A DNA stretch of 64,000 nucleotides from JAFCUW01 sp049897565 (GCF_049897565.1 NZ_JAFCWM010000020.1:1-64000); one strand, 5' to 3'; shown: positions 38,592 through 47,764, numbered from the stretch's first letter. The notes: a model not told the origin generated them from the sequence alone. Program-made: numbers and translations.

Positions 38592-39143
38592 TTACTTCTT
38601 TTCGACGGGCGGGAACGGGAAGGCGCCGAAGATGCTCTTGCTTTGCGCTTGCATCTGCTCCTGCATCTGCACGAACAGGTTCTTGCTCTGGTCGACGTAG
38701 TTGTTCATCATGCCTTGCATCATCGGGCCTTGGACGTTCATGAACTGGGTCCACATTTCAGGGCTGAACGGCTTGCCTTCGAAGCCGCCGGCCTGGCCGG
38801 TGGTGAACTTGGCCTGGATGTCAGTAAACGCCTGGACGTTTTTCTCGAGATAGGAACCCATCATGCCCTGCATGGCGTGGCCGTAGTAACGGATGATTTG
38901 CGACAGCACCACGCTGGAGAACATCGGCGCGCCATTGGCCTCTTCTTCCAGGATGATCTGCAGCAGGATGCTGCGCGTGAGGTCCTCGCTCGATTTGGCG
39001 TCGACCACGGTGAACTCGTCCGCATCGAGTACCAATTGCTTTACGTCTGTCAGCGTGATGTACGAGCTGGTCTGCGTGTCGTACAGCCGACGGTTAGGGT
39101 ATTTCTTGATCAGGCGTTCGGTACTTTTTTTCGCACTACTCAT
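38592..39143 (-). CDS. phaR: Polyhydroxyalkanoate synthesis repressor PhaR
   Basis: A 183-residue DNA-binding repressor of phasin and PHA genes that also senses PHA granules. The N-terminal PHB/PHA accumulation regulator domain is clear: LIKKYPNRRLYDTQTSSYIT, LTDVKQLVLDADEFTVVDA. The middle has the second domain (EANGAPMFSSVVLSQIIRYYG), and the C-terminus is Met/Gln-rich. ATG 39143 is used; a GTG 12 bases earlier is in frame. It lies downstream of phaC on the same strand. Confidence 0.93.
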   Translation of the reverse strand: MSSAKKSTERLIKKYPNRRLYDTQTSSYITLTDVKQLVLDADEFTVVDAKSSEDLTRSILLQIILEEEANGAPMFSSVVLSQIIRYYGHAMQGMMGSYLEKNVQAFTDIQAKFTTGQAGGFEGKPFSPEMWTQFMNVQGPMMQGMMNNYVDQSKNLFVQMQEQMQAQSKSIFGAFPFPPVEKK

Positions 39144-39180
39144 CTCGAGTTCCACTTATTGCGCCGCAGCGCTTGCTTTG

Positions 39181-39201
39181 AAAAAGCGGGCGTCGCCCGC
39201 T
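39181..39201 (-). terminator. Terminator after phaC
   Basis: AGCGGGCG-A-CGCCCGCT followed by TTTT when read on the minus strand, between phaC and phaR. The two genes are thus probably separate units. Confidence 0.6.
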
Positions 39202-39328
39202 CCTGGCAGCCTGCTTCATCCATCGCAGGTTCATGTATTCATCAAAATACCATGTTGCGCGCGCAGACGCAGCATTTATTGCAGCGCAACTACTCGTAAA
39301 TACAGAGCAACGAGCATTGCCATTCACA

Positions 39329-41068
39329 TCACGCCTGTTCGGCCCTGACTTTGACGTACCGGCCGGGCGCGGCTTCGATCGGCGCGTACTGCTTGTTGCC
39401 AAGTTTTGCAGGCGGCTTCACATTCTTGCCGCCGTGCTCGGCCAGGAAGGCGGCCCAGGCCGACCACCAGCTGCCCTTGAGCTCGGTGGCCCCGGCCAGC
39501 CAGGCGTCCGGATCGGCCGCCGCGCCTTTGCCGTTCGGCTTGGCCTTGGCGATCCAGTGGCTGCGCTTGCCTTTGGCGTGCGGGTTGATGACGCCGGCAA
39601 TGTGGCCGGATGCGCCCAGCACGAAGCGGTTGTTGTTCGGCTTGCCGGGATTGAGCAAGCCCATCGACTTGAACGCGGCAGTCCACGGCACGATGTGGTC
39701 GTCGCGCGAACCGTAGATGAAGGTCGGCGCGTCGATGGCGCCAAGATCGACCTTCACGCCGGCGGTGGCGACCTTGCCCGGCATGCGCAGGTTGTTCTCG
39801 AGATACATCTGGCGCAGGTAGAAGGTGAACATGGGGCCCGGCAAATTGGTGCTGTCGGCGTTCCAGTACAGCAGGTCGAATGCCGCCGGGTTCTTGCCCT
39901 TGAGGTAGTTCGACTGCACGTAGTTCCACACCAGGTCGTTTGGCCGTAACGATGAAAACGTCGTCGCCAGGTCCTTGCCCGGCAGCAGGCCGCCATTGGC
40001 CAGGCTCTTCTCCCGCTTGGCGACCTGGTTCTCGTCGATGAAGACGTCGAGCACGCCGGTGTCTTCGTAGTCGAGCAAGGTCGTCAGCAGCGTCAGGCTG
40101 GCGGCCGGCTGCTCGCCGCGCGCGGCCAGCACCGCCAGCGCCGAGCTGGCAATAGTGCCGCCGACGCAAAATCCGAAGACGCTGACCTTGGCGCTGCCGG
40201 AAATGGCGCGCGATACATTGATCGCCTGAATGGCGCCCATTTCGACGTAGTCGTCCCACGTGACGTTCTCGAGTTCCTTGCCGGGATTGCGCCACGACAC
40301 CAGGAACACCGAATTGCCCTGCTCCACCGCGTAGCGCACCACCGAATTTTCCGGCTGCAGGTCGAGGATGTAGAACTTGTTGATACAAGGGGGAATCATC
40401 ACCAGCGGCACCGCATGCACGGTCGCCGTCGACGGTGCGTACTGAATCAGCTGGAACAGTGCGTTCTCGAAGACGACCTGGCCGGGCGTGGTGGCCACGT
40501 TGCGGCCGACCTCGAAAGCGGACTCGTCGGACTGCGAGATGCGGCCCTTCTGCAAATCGGCCAGCATGTTGGTCAAGCCCTTGGTCAGGCTCTCGCCCTT
40601 GGACTCGATCAGGTGCTGCTGCGCTTCCGGATTGGTGGCGAGGAAGTTGGCCGGCGACATTGCGTCGACCATCTGCTGCACGGCGAAGCGGATCTTCTGC
40701 TTGTCGCGCGGGGTCGCTTCGACCGCTTCGGCCATCTCCAGCAGGAAGCGCGAGTTCAGCAGGTAGGACGCGGCGCTGTAGGCCGACAAAGGATTGGCCT
40801 GCCACTCGGGGGCGGCAAAGCGGCGGTCATTTAGCTCCGGCGTTTTCATCATGACCATGTCCTGCCATAATGCAGCGGCCTTTTGCAGGTAGTCGGTCTT
40901 GATGGCGTCCAGCGCGGCCGGGTTGATGTGGGCGCCGACGTCCTTCAGGATGCCGGCCAGCGGATTGATGTCCGGCTCGGGAAGCTTCATCCAGGATTGC
41001 CAGGTGGCGGGATCGGCAAACTGGCTCATCCAGTTGCTGGTCATGGCTTGCGGATCGGGCATATTCAT
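39329..41068 (-). CDS. phaC: Class I poly(R)-hydroxyalkanoate synthase
   Basis: PhaC polymerises hydroxyacyl-CoA into PHA at the granule surface. The 579-residue product has the N-terminal PhaC domain and an alpha/beta hydrolase core. The lipase-like box is GFCVGG (catalytic Cys near 298). The triad Asp lies in GSRDDHIVPW (near 456) and His in GASGHIAGV (near 487). The length and MIPPCINKFYILDL, the conserved PHA synthase block, fit class I enzymes. No phaA/phaB is next to it. Confidence 0.96.
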   Translation of the reverse strand: MNMPDPQAMTSNWMSQFADPATWQSWMKLPEPDINPLAGILKDVGAHINPAALDAIKTDYLQKAAALWQDMVMMKTPELNDRRFAAPEWQANPLSAYSAASYLLNSRFLLEMAEAVEATPRDKQKIRFAVQQMVDAMSPANFLATNPEAQQHLIESKGESLTKGLTNMLADLQKGRISQSDESAFEVGRNVATTPGQVVFENALFQLIQYAPSTATVHAVPLVMIPPCINKFYILDLQPENSVVRYAVEQGNSVFLVSWRNPGKELENVTWDDYVEMGAIQAINVSRAISGSAKVSVFGFCVGGTIASSALAVLAARGEQPAASLTLLTTLLDYEDTGVLDVFIDENQVAKREKSLANGGLLPGKDLATTFSSLRPNDLVWNYVQSNYLKGKNPAAFDLLYWNADSTNLPGPMFTFYLRQMYLENNLRMPGKVATAGVKVDLGAIDAPTFIYGSRDDHIVPWTAAFKSMGLLNPGKPNNNRFVLGASGHIAGVINPHAKGKRSHWIAKAKPNGKGAAADPDAWLAGATELKGSWWSAWAAFLAEHGGKNVKPPAKLGNKQYAPIEAAPGRYVKVRAEQA

Positions 41069-41113
41069 GGTTCGTCCAATGTTTACAATGTCAATTTCTA
41101 CCGAAGGAAATGT

Positions 41114-41377
41114 ATGTGGATTGTCGCCGTTGCTTGGATCTATGTGGTCGGTCTGATGGCTCTGACCGAAACTTCGGTGGTCGCCGGAATTATGACCTTT
41201 TTGTTCTACTGTGTGTTGCCATTATCTATACTGTACTACCTGTCAGGATCGAAGGCCAGACGGTTGCGAAACGAGGCGGCCATGCGCGAGCGCATGCGCC
41301 AGATGGCGGCGGCCGAGGCGGAGGGGTCAACCCCTGGTGCAGATACGCCAACGCAGCCGGGACCCGAGCCCAAGTAG
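41114..41377 (+). CDS. Small membrane protein with charged C-terminal tail
   Basis: An 87-residue protein with two helices in the first 45 residues (IVAVAWIYVVGLMALTETSV and GIMTFLFYCVLPLSILYYLS), then a basic/Met-rich helix and an Ala/Pro/Glu tail (TPTQPGPEPK). No family assigned; small two-helix proteins of this layout are common beside phaC in betaproteobacteria, though I cannot verify it here. GAAGGA before the ATG is the RBS. It diverges from phaC. Confidence 0.7.
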   Translation: MWIVAVAWIYVVGLMALTETSVVAGIMTFLFYCVLPLSILYYLSGSKARRLRNEAAMRERMRQMAAAEAEGSTPGADTPTQPGPEPK

Positions 41378-41398
41378 AAACCGGGAGTCGCCGACCCG

Positions 41399-42190
41399 TC
41401 ACAGTTCGTTGAGCCACACCATGCTGGCGAGCCGGCCGGTGACGCCGTCGCGTCGGTAGGAATAGAACAGGTCGCGCGAAGTCGCGGTGCAGTAGTTGCC
41501 ACCCCACACACGCGTGACGCCATCGCGCGCCAGCAGCATGCGCGCCAGCGCGTTCATGTCGGCCAGATACTTTCCGGCATGCCCTTCGAACGGCTGAAAC
41601 GCCGCCCTCACCTGCGCCGCTTCATCATCGCCTGGCGCCGCGGACAGGAAACTGTCGAGCACATCGGCGCCCACTTCAAACTGCGACGGCCCGATCGCAG
41701 GCCCCAGCCAGGCAGTAATCTCGCCGGCGCCGGCGGCGCGCATCGCGGCCACCGTTTCACCGAGCACGCCGGCGGCCAACCCACGCCAGCCGGCATGCGC
41801 GGCGCCAACGACCGTGCCGGCCAGGTCGGCAAACAGCACCGGCAGGCAATCGGCGGTCATCACGGCGCACACGACGCCAGGCGCGGTGGCAATGCTGGCG
41901 TCGCCCACGCGCACCGGCTGGCCCGGCTGCACGCTGGCAGCGTCGACCACGGCGACGCCGTGCACCTGCGAAATCCACGCAGGCGGGCCGGGCAGTTCGG
42001 CCGCCACCAACGCGCGGTTGCGCCGAACCGTGTCCGGGTCGTCGCCGACATGCATGCCCAGATTGAGGCCGCCGCCGCCGGCGCCGTCGTCATACGGGCC
42101 GCAGCTGTTGCCGCGCTGGCGCGTGGTGGCCAGCGCACCGACATTGGCCGGCGCGTCCGGCCACTCCGGTCGGATCAGTCCGGCGTCCAT
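41399..42190 (-). CDS. pgeF: Peptidoglycan editing factor / laccase-domain protein (YfiH)
   Basis: A 263-residue multicopper-laccase-like (DUF152/YfiH) protein. In E. coli it hydrolyses a mis-incorporated serine from muropeptide precursors. Family marks: NLGMHVGDDP, WISQVHGVAV (metal-binding His), TADCLPVLFAD and VVGAAHAGWRGLAAGV (Cys and His). ATG 42190 starts 16 bp inside the end of rluD, so the two are translationally coupled, as in many proteobacteria. Confidence 0.92.
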   Translation of the reverse strand: MDAGLIRPEWPDAPANVGALATTRQRGNSCGPYDDGAGGGGLNLGMHVGDDPDTVRRNRALVAAELPGPPAWISQVHGVAVVDAASVQPGQPVRVGDASIATAPGVVCAVMTADCLPVLFADLAGTVVGAAHAGWRGLAAGVLGETVAAMRAAGAGEITAWLGPAIGPSQFEVGADVLDSFLSAAPGDDEAAQVRAAFQPFEGHAGKYLADMNALARMLLARDGVTRVWGGNYCTATSRDLFYSYRRDGVTGRLASMVWLNEL

Positions 42191-43227
42191 GTCACCAGGT
42201 CGGGCTCGGGGATGCCGGCCTTTTCGATCAGTTCGGCGAAATCGTCGGCCAGCGGCACGATCCATTCGCACTCCTCGCCGGTGGCCGGATGGACCAGGCC
42301 GAGCCGGCGCGCCTGCAGCGCCTGGCGCGGGAACACCGGCACCAGGTGCTGCTTGCCGTACACCGAGTCGCCGACCAGCGCGAAGCCGAGGTGCTGCATG
42401 TGCACGCGGATCTGGTGGGTGCGGCCAGTTTCGAGCTGGCACTGCACCAGGCTGACCGGGCGGCGGTCGAGCAGGCCGCTGCCGATCAGCTGGAAGTGCG
42501 TGATGGCCGGCTTGGCCGAGAAACTGCTCGACACCGCCATCTTGACGCGGTCCTTCGGGTGGCGCCCCATCGGCGCGTCGATGGTGCCGCTGATGCGCGG
42601 CGTGCCCCACACGAGCGCGAAATACTCGCGCTTGACGCTGCGCGCGGCCAGCTGGCGCACCAGGTCGGTCTGCGCAGCCAGCGTCTTGCCGACCACCATC
42701 AGGCCGCTCGTATCCTTGTCGAGGCGGTGGACGATGCCGGCGCGCGGCACGCCGGCCAGCTGCGGCGCATGAAACAGCAGGCCGTTGAGCAAGGTGCCCG
42801 ACCAGTTGCCGGCGCCAGGATGGACGACCAGCCCGGCCGGCTTGTTGATAACGAGGATGTGTTCGTCTTCGAAGACGATGTTGAGTTCAATTTGTTCCGG
42901 CGTATAGGCGGCGTCTTCCGGCGCGCTCTGCGGTGTGATGACTACCGTTTCGTCGCCATACGCGGTATCCTTGCCGCGCGCCGGCTTGCCGTCGACCATG
43001 ACGTGGCCGGCATCGAACCACAGTTGCAAGCGGCTGCGCGAAAATTGCGGCACCAGGCCGGCGATGACCTTGTCGAGGCGGTGGCCGCACGCTTCCGGGG
43101 TCAGTTCGAGGGTAATCGGCGACAGGTCGATGCCTGGCTCGAGGGACGCGAAGTCGGCGTCGATCTCGTCTTCAACATCAGGGTCTAAAGGTAAATCCGC
43201 CGAATTCGGCGTTGGAGTTAATATCAC
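42175..43227 (-). CDS. rluD: 23S rRNA pseudouridine synthase RluD
   Basis: It converts three uridines in helix 69 of 23S rRNA to pseudouridine. The 350-residue product has an N-terminal S4 domain (CGHRLDKVIAGLVPQFSRSR) and a catalytic domain with HRLDKDTSGLMVV (catalytic Asp). ETGRTHQIRVHMQHLG is the conserved C-terminal motif. It diverges from bamD (65 bp), an arrangement seen widely; a TATAAT at 43243 faces bamD. Confidence 0.94.
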   Translation of the reverse strand: MILTPTPNSADLPLDPDVEDEIDADFASLEPGIDLSPITLELTPEACGHRLDKVIAGLVPQFSRSRLQLWFDAGHVMVDGKPARGKDTAYGDETVVITPQSAPEDAAYTPEQIELNIVFEDEHILVINKPAGLVVHPGAGNWSGTLLNGLLFHAPQLAGVPRAGIVHRLDKDTSGLMVVGKTLAAQTDLVRQLAARSVKREYFALVWGTPRISGTIDAPMGRHPKDRVKMAVSSSFSAKPAITHFQLIGSGLLDRRPVSLVQCQLETGRTHQIRVHMQHLGFALVGDSVYGKQHLVPVFPRQALQARRLGLVHPATGEECEWIVPLADDFAELIEKAGIPEPDLVTWTPD

Positions 43228-43292
43228 AGCAGTCCCATCGGCTATAATCAGCCTTTCGTTGAATCTCGGTAAATACTCTCTTGCAAAAAGTC

Positions 43293-44102
43293 ATGCAAAA
43301 AAAATTATCTCTGTTTGTTGCTTCGTTCGCACTGCTTAGTTTGTCAGCTTGCGGCTTACTGCCGGAAAAAACCGACGAGACCAAAAATTGGTCGGTAACG
43401 AAATTATACGCTGAGGCGCGCGAGGAAATGGCGGGCGGCCACTACGAGGCTGCCGTCAAGCTGTTCGAGCGGCTCGAGTCGAGCTATCCGTTCGGCACCT
43501 ACGCGACCCAGGCGCAGATGGAAATTGCTTACGCCCATTACAAGTCGCAAGACCAGGCACAGGCGCTGGCGGCGGTGGAGCGCTTCATCAAGCTGCACCC
43601 GAACCATCCGGCGGCCGACTACATGTACTACCTGCGCGGCCTGATTACGTTCAACGACCAGATCGGTTTCATCTCGGCGATTTATTCGCAGGATCCGACC
43701 GAGCGCGATCCGAAGGCGACGCGTGAATCGTTCGCCGCGTTCAAGGCGCTGGTCGACAAGTTCCCGAACAGCAAATACGCGCCGGACGCGATCGCGCGCA
43801 TGAGCTATCTGGTCAATGCGATGGCGCAGTATGAAGTGCACGTGGCCAATTACTACTTCCGCCGCGGCGCCTACCTGGCCGCGCTGAACCGGGCGCAGGG
43901 CGCGGTGGCCGATTTCACCGACGCGCCTGCGCGCGAAGAGGCGCTGTTCCTGATGGTGCGCGCGTATGACAAGCTCGACATGCCTGATCTGCGCGACGAT
44001 GCGCGCCGCGTGTTCCTGAAGAACTACCCGAACAGCCGCTTCCTGAACCCGAATGCGAAGCATCAGGCGTGGTGGAATTTCTGGGCGAAGAAGGCGGATT
44101 AA
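43293..44102 (+). CDS. bamD: Outer membrane assembly lipoprotein BamD
   Basis: BamD is the essential lipoprotein partner of BamA in outer-membrane protein insertion. The 269-residue product has a lipobox signal (LLSLSACG, Cys near 19) and five TPR-like repeats typical of BamD, such as YAEAREEMAGGHYEAAVKLF and YAHYKSQDQAQALAAVERFI. ATG 43293 is used; a TTG four codons earlier is in frame. Confidence 0.94.
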   Translation: MQKKLSLFVASFALLSLSACGLLPEKTDETKNWSVTKLYAEAREEMAGGHYEAAVKLFERLESSYPFGTYATQAQMEIAYAHYKSQDQAQALAAVERFIKLHPNHPAADYMYYLRGLITFNDQIGFISAIYSQDPTERDPKATRESFAAFKALVDKFPNSKYAPDAIARMSYLVNAMAQYEVHVANYYFRRGAYLAALNRAQGAVADFTDAPAREEALFLMVRAYDKLDMPDLRDDARRVFLKNYPNSRFLNPNAKHQAWWNFWAKKAD

Positions 44103-44105
44103 GCA

Positions 44106-44136
44106 CACGTCATCCTCGCGCAGCGGGGATGACGTG
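44106..44136 (+). terminator. Inverted repeat, probable terminator after bamD
   Basis: CACGTCATCC / GGATGACGTG, 10-bp perfect stem around an 11-base loop, then AAGTTTT. It lies 3 bp after the bamD stop and faces yaaA from the other side. Confidence 0.6.
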
Positions 44137-44166
44137 AAGTTTTATGTCGCAGGCTGGGCGACTAGC

Positions 44167-44931
44167 TCAGAGCTTGCGGCGGAATACCCAGTCGCTGTCG
44201 GTCGAATCGCGCTTGCTGAACGCGTACCCGTCAACCTTGAAGCGCTTCAGCTTCTGCGCGTCCACGATCCCCTTCTCCGCCGCGTAGCGCGCCATCATCC
44301 CGCGCGCCCGCTTCGCATAGAACGAAATAATCTTGTACTTGCCATCTTTCCAGTCTTCGAACACCGGGTTCACCACCGGCACCGGCAACAGCTTCGGCCT
44401 GACCGACTTGAAGTACTCTTCGGACGCCAGGTTGACCAGCGTTTCGGCGCCGTTCGCGGCGATCGCCTCGTTGAGCCGCTCCGTCACGCTGTCGCCCCAG
44501 AAACTGTACAGGTCCTTGGCGCCTGCGGTCGGCAAGCGCGTGCCCATCTCCAGCCGGTGCGGATGGATCAGGTCGAACGGGCGCAGCACGCCATACAGTC
44601 CGGACAGGATGCGCATGTGCGTCTGGGCAAAGGCCAGCGCCTTCGGCTTGAGCGTGCGGGCGTCGAAGCCATGGTAGACGTCGCCATTGAAGGCCATGAT
44701 CGCCTGGCGCGCATCCTTCGGCTCCGGCGACCAGGTCGCGTAGCGCGCCACGTTGAGCATGGCCAGCGGATCGGACAGCTTCATCAGGTCGGCGATCTGG
44801 CCCGGCGAATAGCCGCGCAGCACGTCGATCAGCGCGCCGGAACGCTCCAGCATGTCGGGGGTGGTGGTCAGTTTGGTGGTGGGGCGGCTTTCAAAGTCGA
44901 GGGATTTTGCAGGCGACAAGACAATCAGCAT
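44167..44931 (-). CDS. yaaA: Peroxide stress protein YaaA
   Basis: A 254-residue cytoplasmic DUF328 protein that limits iron-driven oxidative damage in E. coli. The start MLIVLSPAKSLDFES is typical, with FNGDVYHGFDA, LSGLYGVLRPFDLIHPHRLE and NLASEEYFKSV as family motifs. It diverges from the PIN gene, with about 40 bp between. Confidence 0.94.
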   Translation of the reverse strand: MLIVLSPAKSLDFESRPTTKLTTTPDMLERSGALIDVLRGYSPGQIADLMKLSDPLAMLNVARYATWSPEPKDARQAIMAFNGDVYHGFDARTLKPKALAFAQTHMRILSGLYGVLRPFDLIHPHRLEMGTRLPTAGAKDLYSFWGDSVTERLNEAIAANGAETLVNLASEEYFKSVRPKLLPVPVVNPVFEDWKDGKYKIISFYAKRARGMMARYAAEKGIVDAQKLKRFKVDGYAFSKRDSTDSDWVFRRKL

Positions 44932-44969
44932 AAGATTCGATCAATATCCAACAAATTAGAATTGCCGAC

Positions 44970-45425
44970 ATGATACCCGTACCAGCCGAACGCATCGTCA
45001 TCGATACCAATGTCTGCCTCGACCTGCTGGTGTTTAACGACCCGCGCTGGGCCAGCCTGCTCGCCGCGCTCGAGAGCGGCGCCGTCGAGGCCGTGACGCG
45101 CGCCGATTGCCGCGACGAATACAACATCGTTCTGCACTACTCCCACCTGCCGCTCGACGACGACAGCCGGCCCGTGGCCGCCGCCCGCTTCGACGCGCTG
45201 GTCAAGGTGGTGGCGCCGGCTGCCAGCCCGGTGCGCCTGCCGTTGTGCACTGACCGCGACGACCAGAAATTTCTCGAGGTAGCGCGCGACAGCCAGGCCG
45301 CCGTGCTCATCACCAAGGACAAGGCGCTGCTGAAGCTGGCGCGCAAGACCGTCCAGGCCGGTTTGTTTCGCATCATGCTGCCCGAGGCATGGGTCAAGGC
45401 GCAGGCCGGCGCTGCGCTAGAATAG
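44970..45425 (+). CDS. PIN-domain protein, putative toxin-type nuclease
   Basis: A 151-residue PIN domain. RIVIDTNVCLDLLVFND carries the first Asp; RADCRDEY the Glu/Asp region; CTDRDDQKFLEVA and ITKDKALL the other acidic residues. It belongs to the "putative toxin-antitoxin component, PIN family" group, but no antitoxin-sized gene adjoins it, so it may be a solitary RNA nuclease. The aminotransferase starts 28 bp downstream. Confidence 0.82.
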   Translation: MIPVPAERIVIDTNVCLDLLVFNDPRWASLLAALESGAVEAVTRADCRDEYNIVLHYSHLPLDDDSRPVAAARFDALVKVVAPAASPVRLPLCTDRDDQKFLEVARDSQAAVLITKDKALLKLARKTVQAGLFRIMLPEAWVKAQAGAALE

Positions 45426-45453
45426 CCGTATCGACACTACGCATTCGCCCATC

Positions 45454-46611
45454 ATGACGACACCCGTTCTTCGCACCAAACTGCCGGCGGTCGGCACCAC
45501 GATCTTCACCCGGATGTCGGCGCTGGCCAACGAGCACGGCGCGGTCAACCTGGGCCAGGGCTTTCCCGATTTTGAATGCGACCCGGCGCTGCCCGGCATG
45601 GTGGCAGACGCCATGCGCGCCGGCCATAACCAGTATCCGGCGATGGCCGGCGTGCCGCAGCTGCGCGAGGCAATTTCCAGCAAGATCAGCGCGCTGTATG
45701 GGCGCAGCTACGATGCGGCCAGCGAAGTCACGGTGACGGCCGGCGCCACCCAGGCAATCACCACCGCGATCCTGTGCTGCGTGCATCCTGGCGACGAGGT
45801 GATCGTCATCGAGCCAGCGTACGACGCCTACGCGCCGGCCATCGAGCTGGCCGGCGGCGTCATGGTGCCGGTGTCGATGCAGGTCGGCGAGGACGGCTAC
45901 AGCATCCCGTGGGACAAGGTTGCGGCCGCTGCCGGCCCGCGCACGCGGCTCATCGTCATCAACTCGCCGCACAACCCGACTGGGTCCGTGCTGCGGCGCG
46001 CCGACATCGACACCCTGGCCGCGATCGTGCGCGGCACCGACATTTTGCTGCTGTCGGACGAAGTCTACGAGCACATGGTGTACGACGGCGCGGTGCATGA
46101 GTCCGTGTGCCGCTATCCGGAACTGGCCGAGCGCGCCTTCGTCGTGTCGAGCTTCGGCAAGACGTATCACGTCACCGGCTGGAAGATCGGCTACGTGGCG
46201 GCGCCGGCAGCGCTGATGGCCGAGTTCCGCAAGGTGCACCAGTATTACGTCTTCACGGTGAACACGCCGATGCAGCACGGCATCGCCAAGTATATGTCCG
46301 ATCCGGCGCCCTACCTCGAGCTGGCCGCGTTTTACCAGCGCAAGCGCGACCTGTTCCGCGACGGCCTCCAGGGCAGCCGCTTTACCTTGCTGCCGGCTGA
46401 CGGCACCTACTTCCAGTGCGTCAGATACGACGCCATCTCGTCGATGCCGGAAGCGGACTTTGCCGAATGGCTGACGCGCGACGTGAAGGTCGCCGCGATT
46501 CCCGTATCCGCGTTCTATAGCCAGGCGACGGAATCGGGCATCGTGCGGTTCTGCTTTGCGAAAAAAGACGAGACCTTGCGGCTCGCGCTGGAGCGGCTGG
46601 CCGAGCTGTAA
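45454..46611 (+). CDS. PLP-dependent aminotransferase (YbdL/methionine-type)
   Basis: A 385-residue fold-type I aminotransferase. It has NLGQGFPDFECDPAL near residue 30, the substrate Asn in NSPHNPTGSVLRR, the pyridoxal segment SDEVYEHMVYD, and the PLP Lys in SSFGKTYHVTGWKIGY (about residue 234). It matches the methionine/glutamine aminotransferase YbdL, in place of classic aspartate aminotransferase. A 3'-end copy, decayed, lies at 47867-48087. In the PIN-to-here segment both genes run in one direction. Confidence 0.9.
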   Translation: MTTPVLRTKLPAVGTTIFTRMSALANEHGAVNLGQGFPDFECDPALPGMVADAMRAGHNQYPAMAGVPQLREAISSKISALYGRSYDAASEVTVTAGATQAITTAILCCVHPGDEVIVIEPAYDAYAPAIELAGGVMVPVSMQVGEDGYSIPWDKVAAAAGPRTRLIVINSPHNPTGSVLRRADIDTLAAIVRGTDILLLSDEVYEHMVYDGAVHESVCRYPELAERAFVVSSFGKTYHVTGWKIGYVAAPAALMAEFRKVHQYYVFTVNTPMQHGIAKYMSDPAPYLELAAFYQRKRDLFRDGLQGSRFTLLPADGTYFQCVRYDAISSMPEADFAEWLTRDVKVAAIPVSAFYSQATESGIVRFCFAKKDETLRLALERLAEL

Positions 46612-46628
46612 AACGCCGGTCTGCCGGG

Positions 46629-47075
46629 CTAGCCTAACAACAGCAGGCCGACAATGTAGGCGCCGAGCGCGAGCGTGATGCCGACCAGCGGCACGCGGAA
46701 CCAGTAGCGCCAGGCCAGAACTGCATACGCGACGAGCAAGGCGGCGCCGAGCAGCGCGAAATAGGAGCCGTGGGCCAGCAAGGCCGAGTGTGCCAGCGCC
46801 AGTTGCAGGTACACCAGGCCGAACAGCATCGCGCCCAAGCTGTGACTGGCGTTAAAGCCCGTCCAGGCCCGCCACATGCTCGTATCGGCCGAGATGCGCG
46901 GCGCCCCCGACTGCATCGCCACGTTGACCGCGGGGTCGCGGCAGTGAAATTTGCGCGAGAAAAACGTGTAGGCCAGGTGGACCGAGCCCATCAGTTAAAC
47001 GATTGCGGCGCTGACTGCGATGAGAGTTGCTCCCATGCGTGGCCCATTACCGAGCCATACGAGCGTTGTCGCCAT
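46629..47075 (-). pseudogene. Small membrane protein gene with in-frame stop
   Basis: Read from ATG 47075, the frame gives MATTLVWLGNGPRMGATLIA and then a TAA after 26 codons, followed without a shift by LMGSVHLAYTFFSRKFH and three further hydrophobic helices (LGAMLFGLVYLQLAL, LGAALLVAYAVLAW, LVGITLALGAYIVGLLLLG). The first helix is thus cut from the rest. ATG 46991 could make a shorter 120-residue protein. It resembles small four-helix inner-membrane proteins; no function known. Confidence 0.65.
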
Positions 47076-47126
47076 GATGTTTTCTTTCGATTGGTGAGGT
47101 TCGGGAGATCCTAAATCGGCACATCC

Positions 47127-47764
47127 TTATGACGCACTGACGATCAGGCTGCTCAATAGCATGAGGATCACGACCGGAGACCACAGCGACCGCTCGGGTC
47201 GACTCGGAGAGTTCAGGTTTAATACGGTACCGATCGCGCAATAACCGATAACGCCCCACACCATCCAATGCGAAGATTCTCGAATGGATTTGAACGCTAT
47301 TCCCGCGCGTGCCAAAACGATCGCTGCAAAAGCGATGAGCAGGATCGCGGAGAAGATCGATACGATGCGGATCGGGCGTGGAAGCTTTCCAGGATATTTA
47401 CCGCCACCTGATTATGTTCACTCGTCAGAACTAAGGCGACCCTGCTGACCTGAAAACAGCCTTGTCCGGAACTCATCACGCGTTTAAATTTGCGAAGTAC
47501 GCCCGGCGCTATCTCGCCGAGGTCCAATACCGCTTCAATCGCCGCGCTGATATGGCCGCCATGGTCCCGCGACTGGCAGTCGCCATGGCACAGACGAGAC
47601 CGTGTCCAAAATGGATGGTGCTGGGAAAGGCTGAGGCAAGAACATAATCAGGTACCGCCAAGCGTGAACTCTCCCCAGGGAGCACCGAATACCAAGGCAA
47701 CCTGAAAAACCACAACAGCTAAAGTGAGAAAAGCGAAAATCACTGCTGCCAGATTGCTCACCAT
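47127..47764 (-). pseudogene. Four-helix membrane protein gene interrupted by an IS derivative
   Basis: Two halves of one gene flank the 246-bp element at 47407-47652. The first half (ATG near 47764) reads MVSNLAAVIFAFLTLAVVVF, then FGAPWGEFTLGG. The second half continues KYPGKLPRPIRIVSIF, then LARAGIAFKSIRESSHWMVW and a final helix. Removing the element plus one target copy restores G-G-K-Y-P-G in frame, for about 127 residues (384 bp). Related proteins with the PWGE...GG.YPGKLP...P pattern are known as small four-helix membrane proteins of unknown function. Confidence 0.82.
47407..47652 (+). mobile_element. 246-bp IS1595-family deletion derivative
   Basis: Ends carry the inverted repeat CCTGATTATGTTC. 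On both sides lies an identical 8-bp duplication, TACCGCCA (47399-47406 and 47653-47660), matching the 8-bp target of IS1595-type elements. Inside is the C-terminal end of an ISXO2/IS1595-like transposase (DLKTALSGTHHAFKFAKYAR, then YLAEVQYRFNRR) ending at 47647. The rest of the transposase is missing, so it can only move with help. Confidence 0.82.

Noticed and set aside
44106..44136. GTCATCC inverted repeat as part of the GTCAGACC family
   Set aside because: The core differs and it has a terminator-like position.
47297..47527. 76-codon minus-strand frame across the IS derivative
   Set aside because: It reads across the insertion in a different frame from the interrupted gene and has no conserved features.
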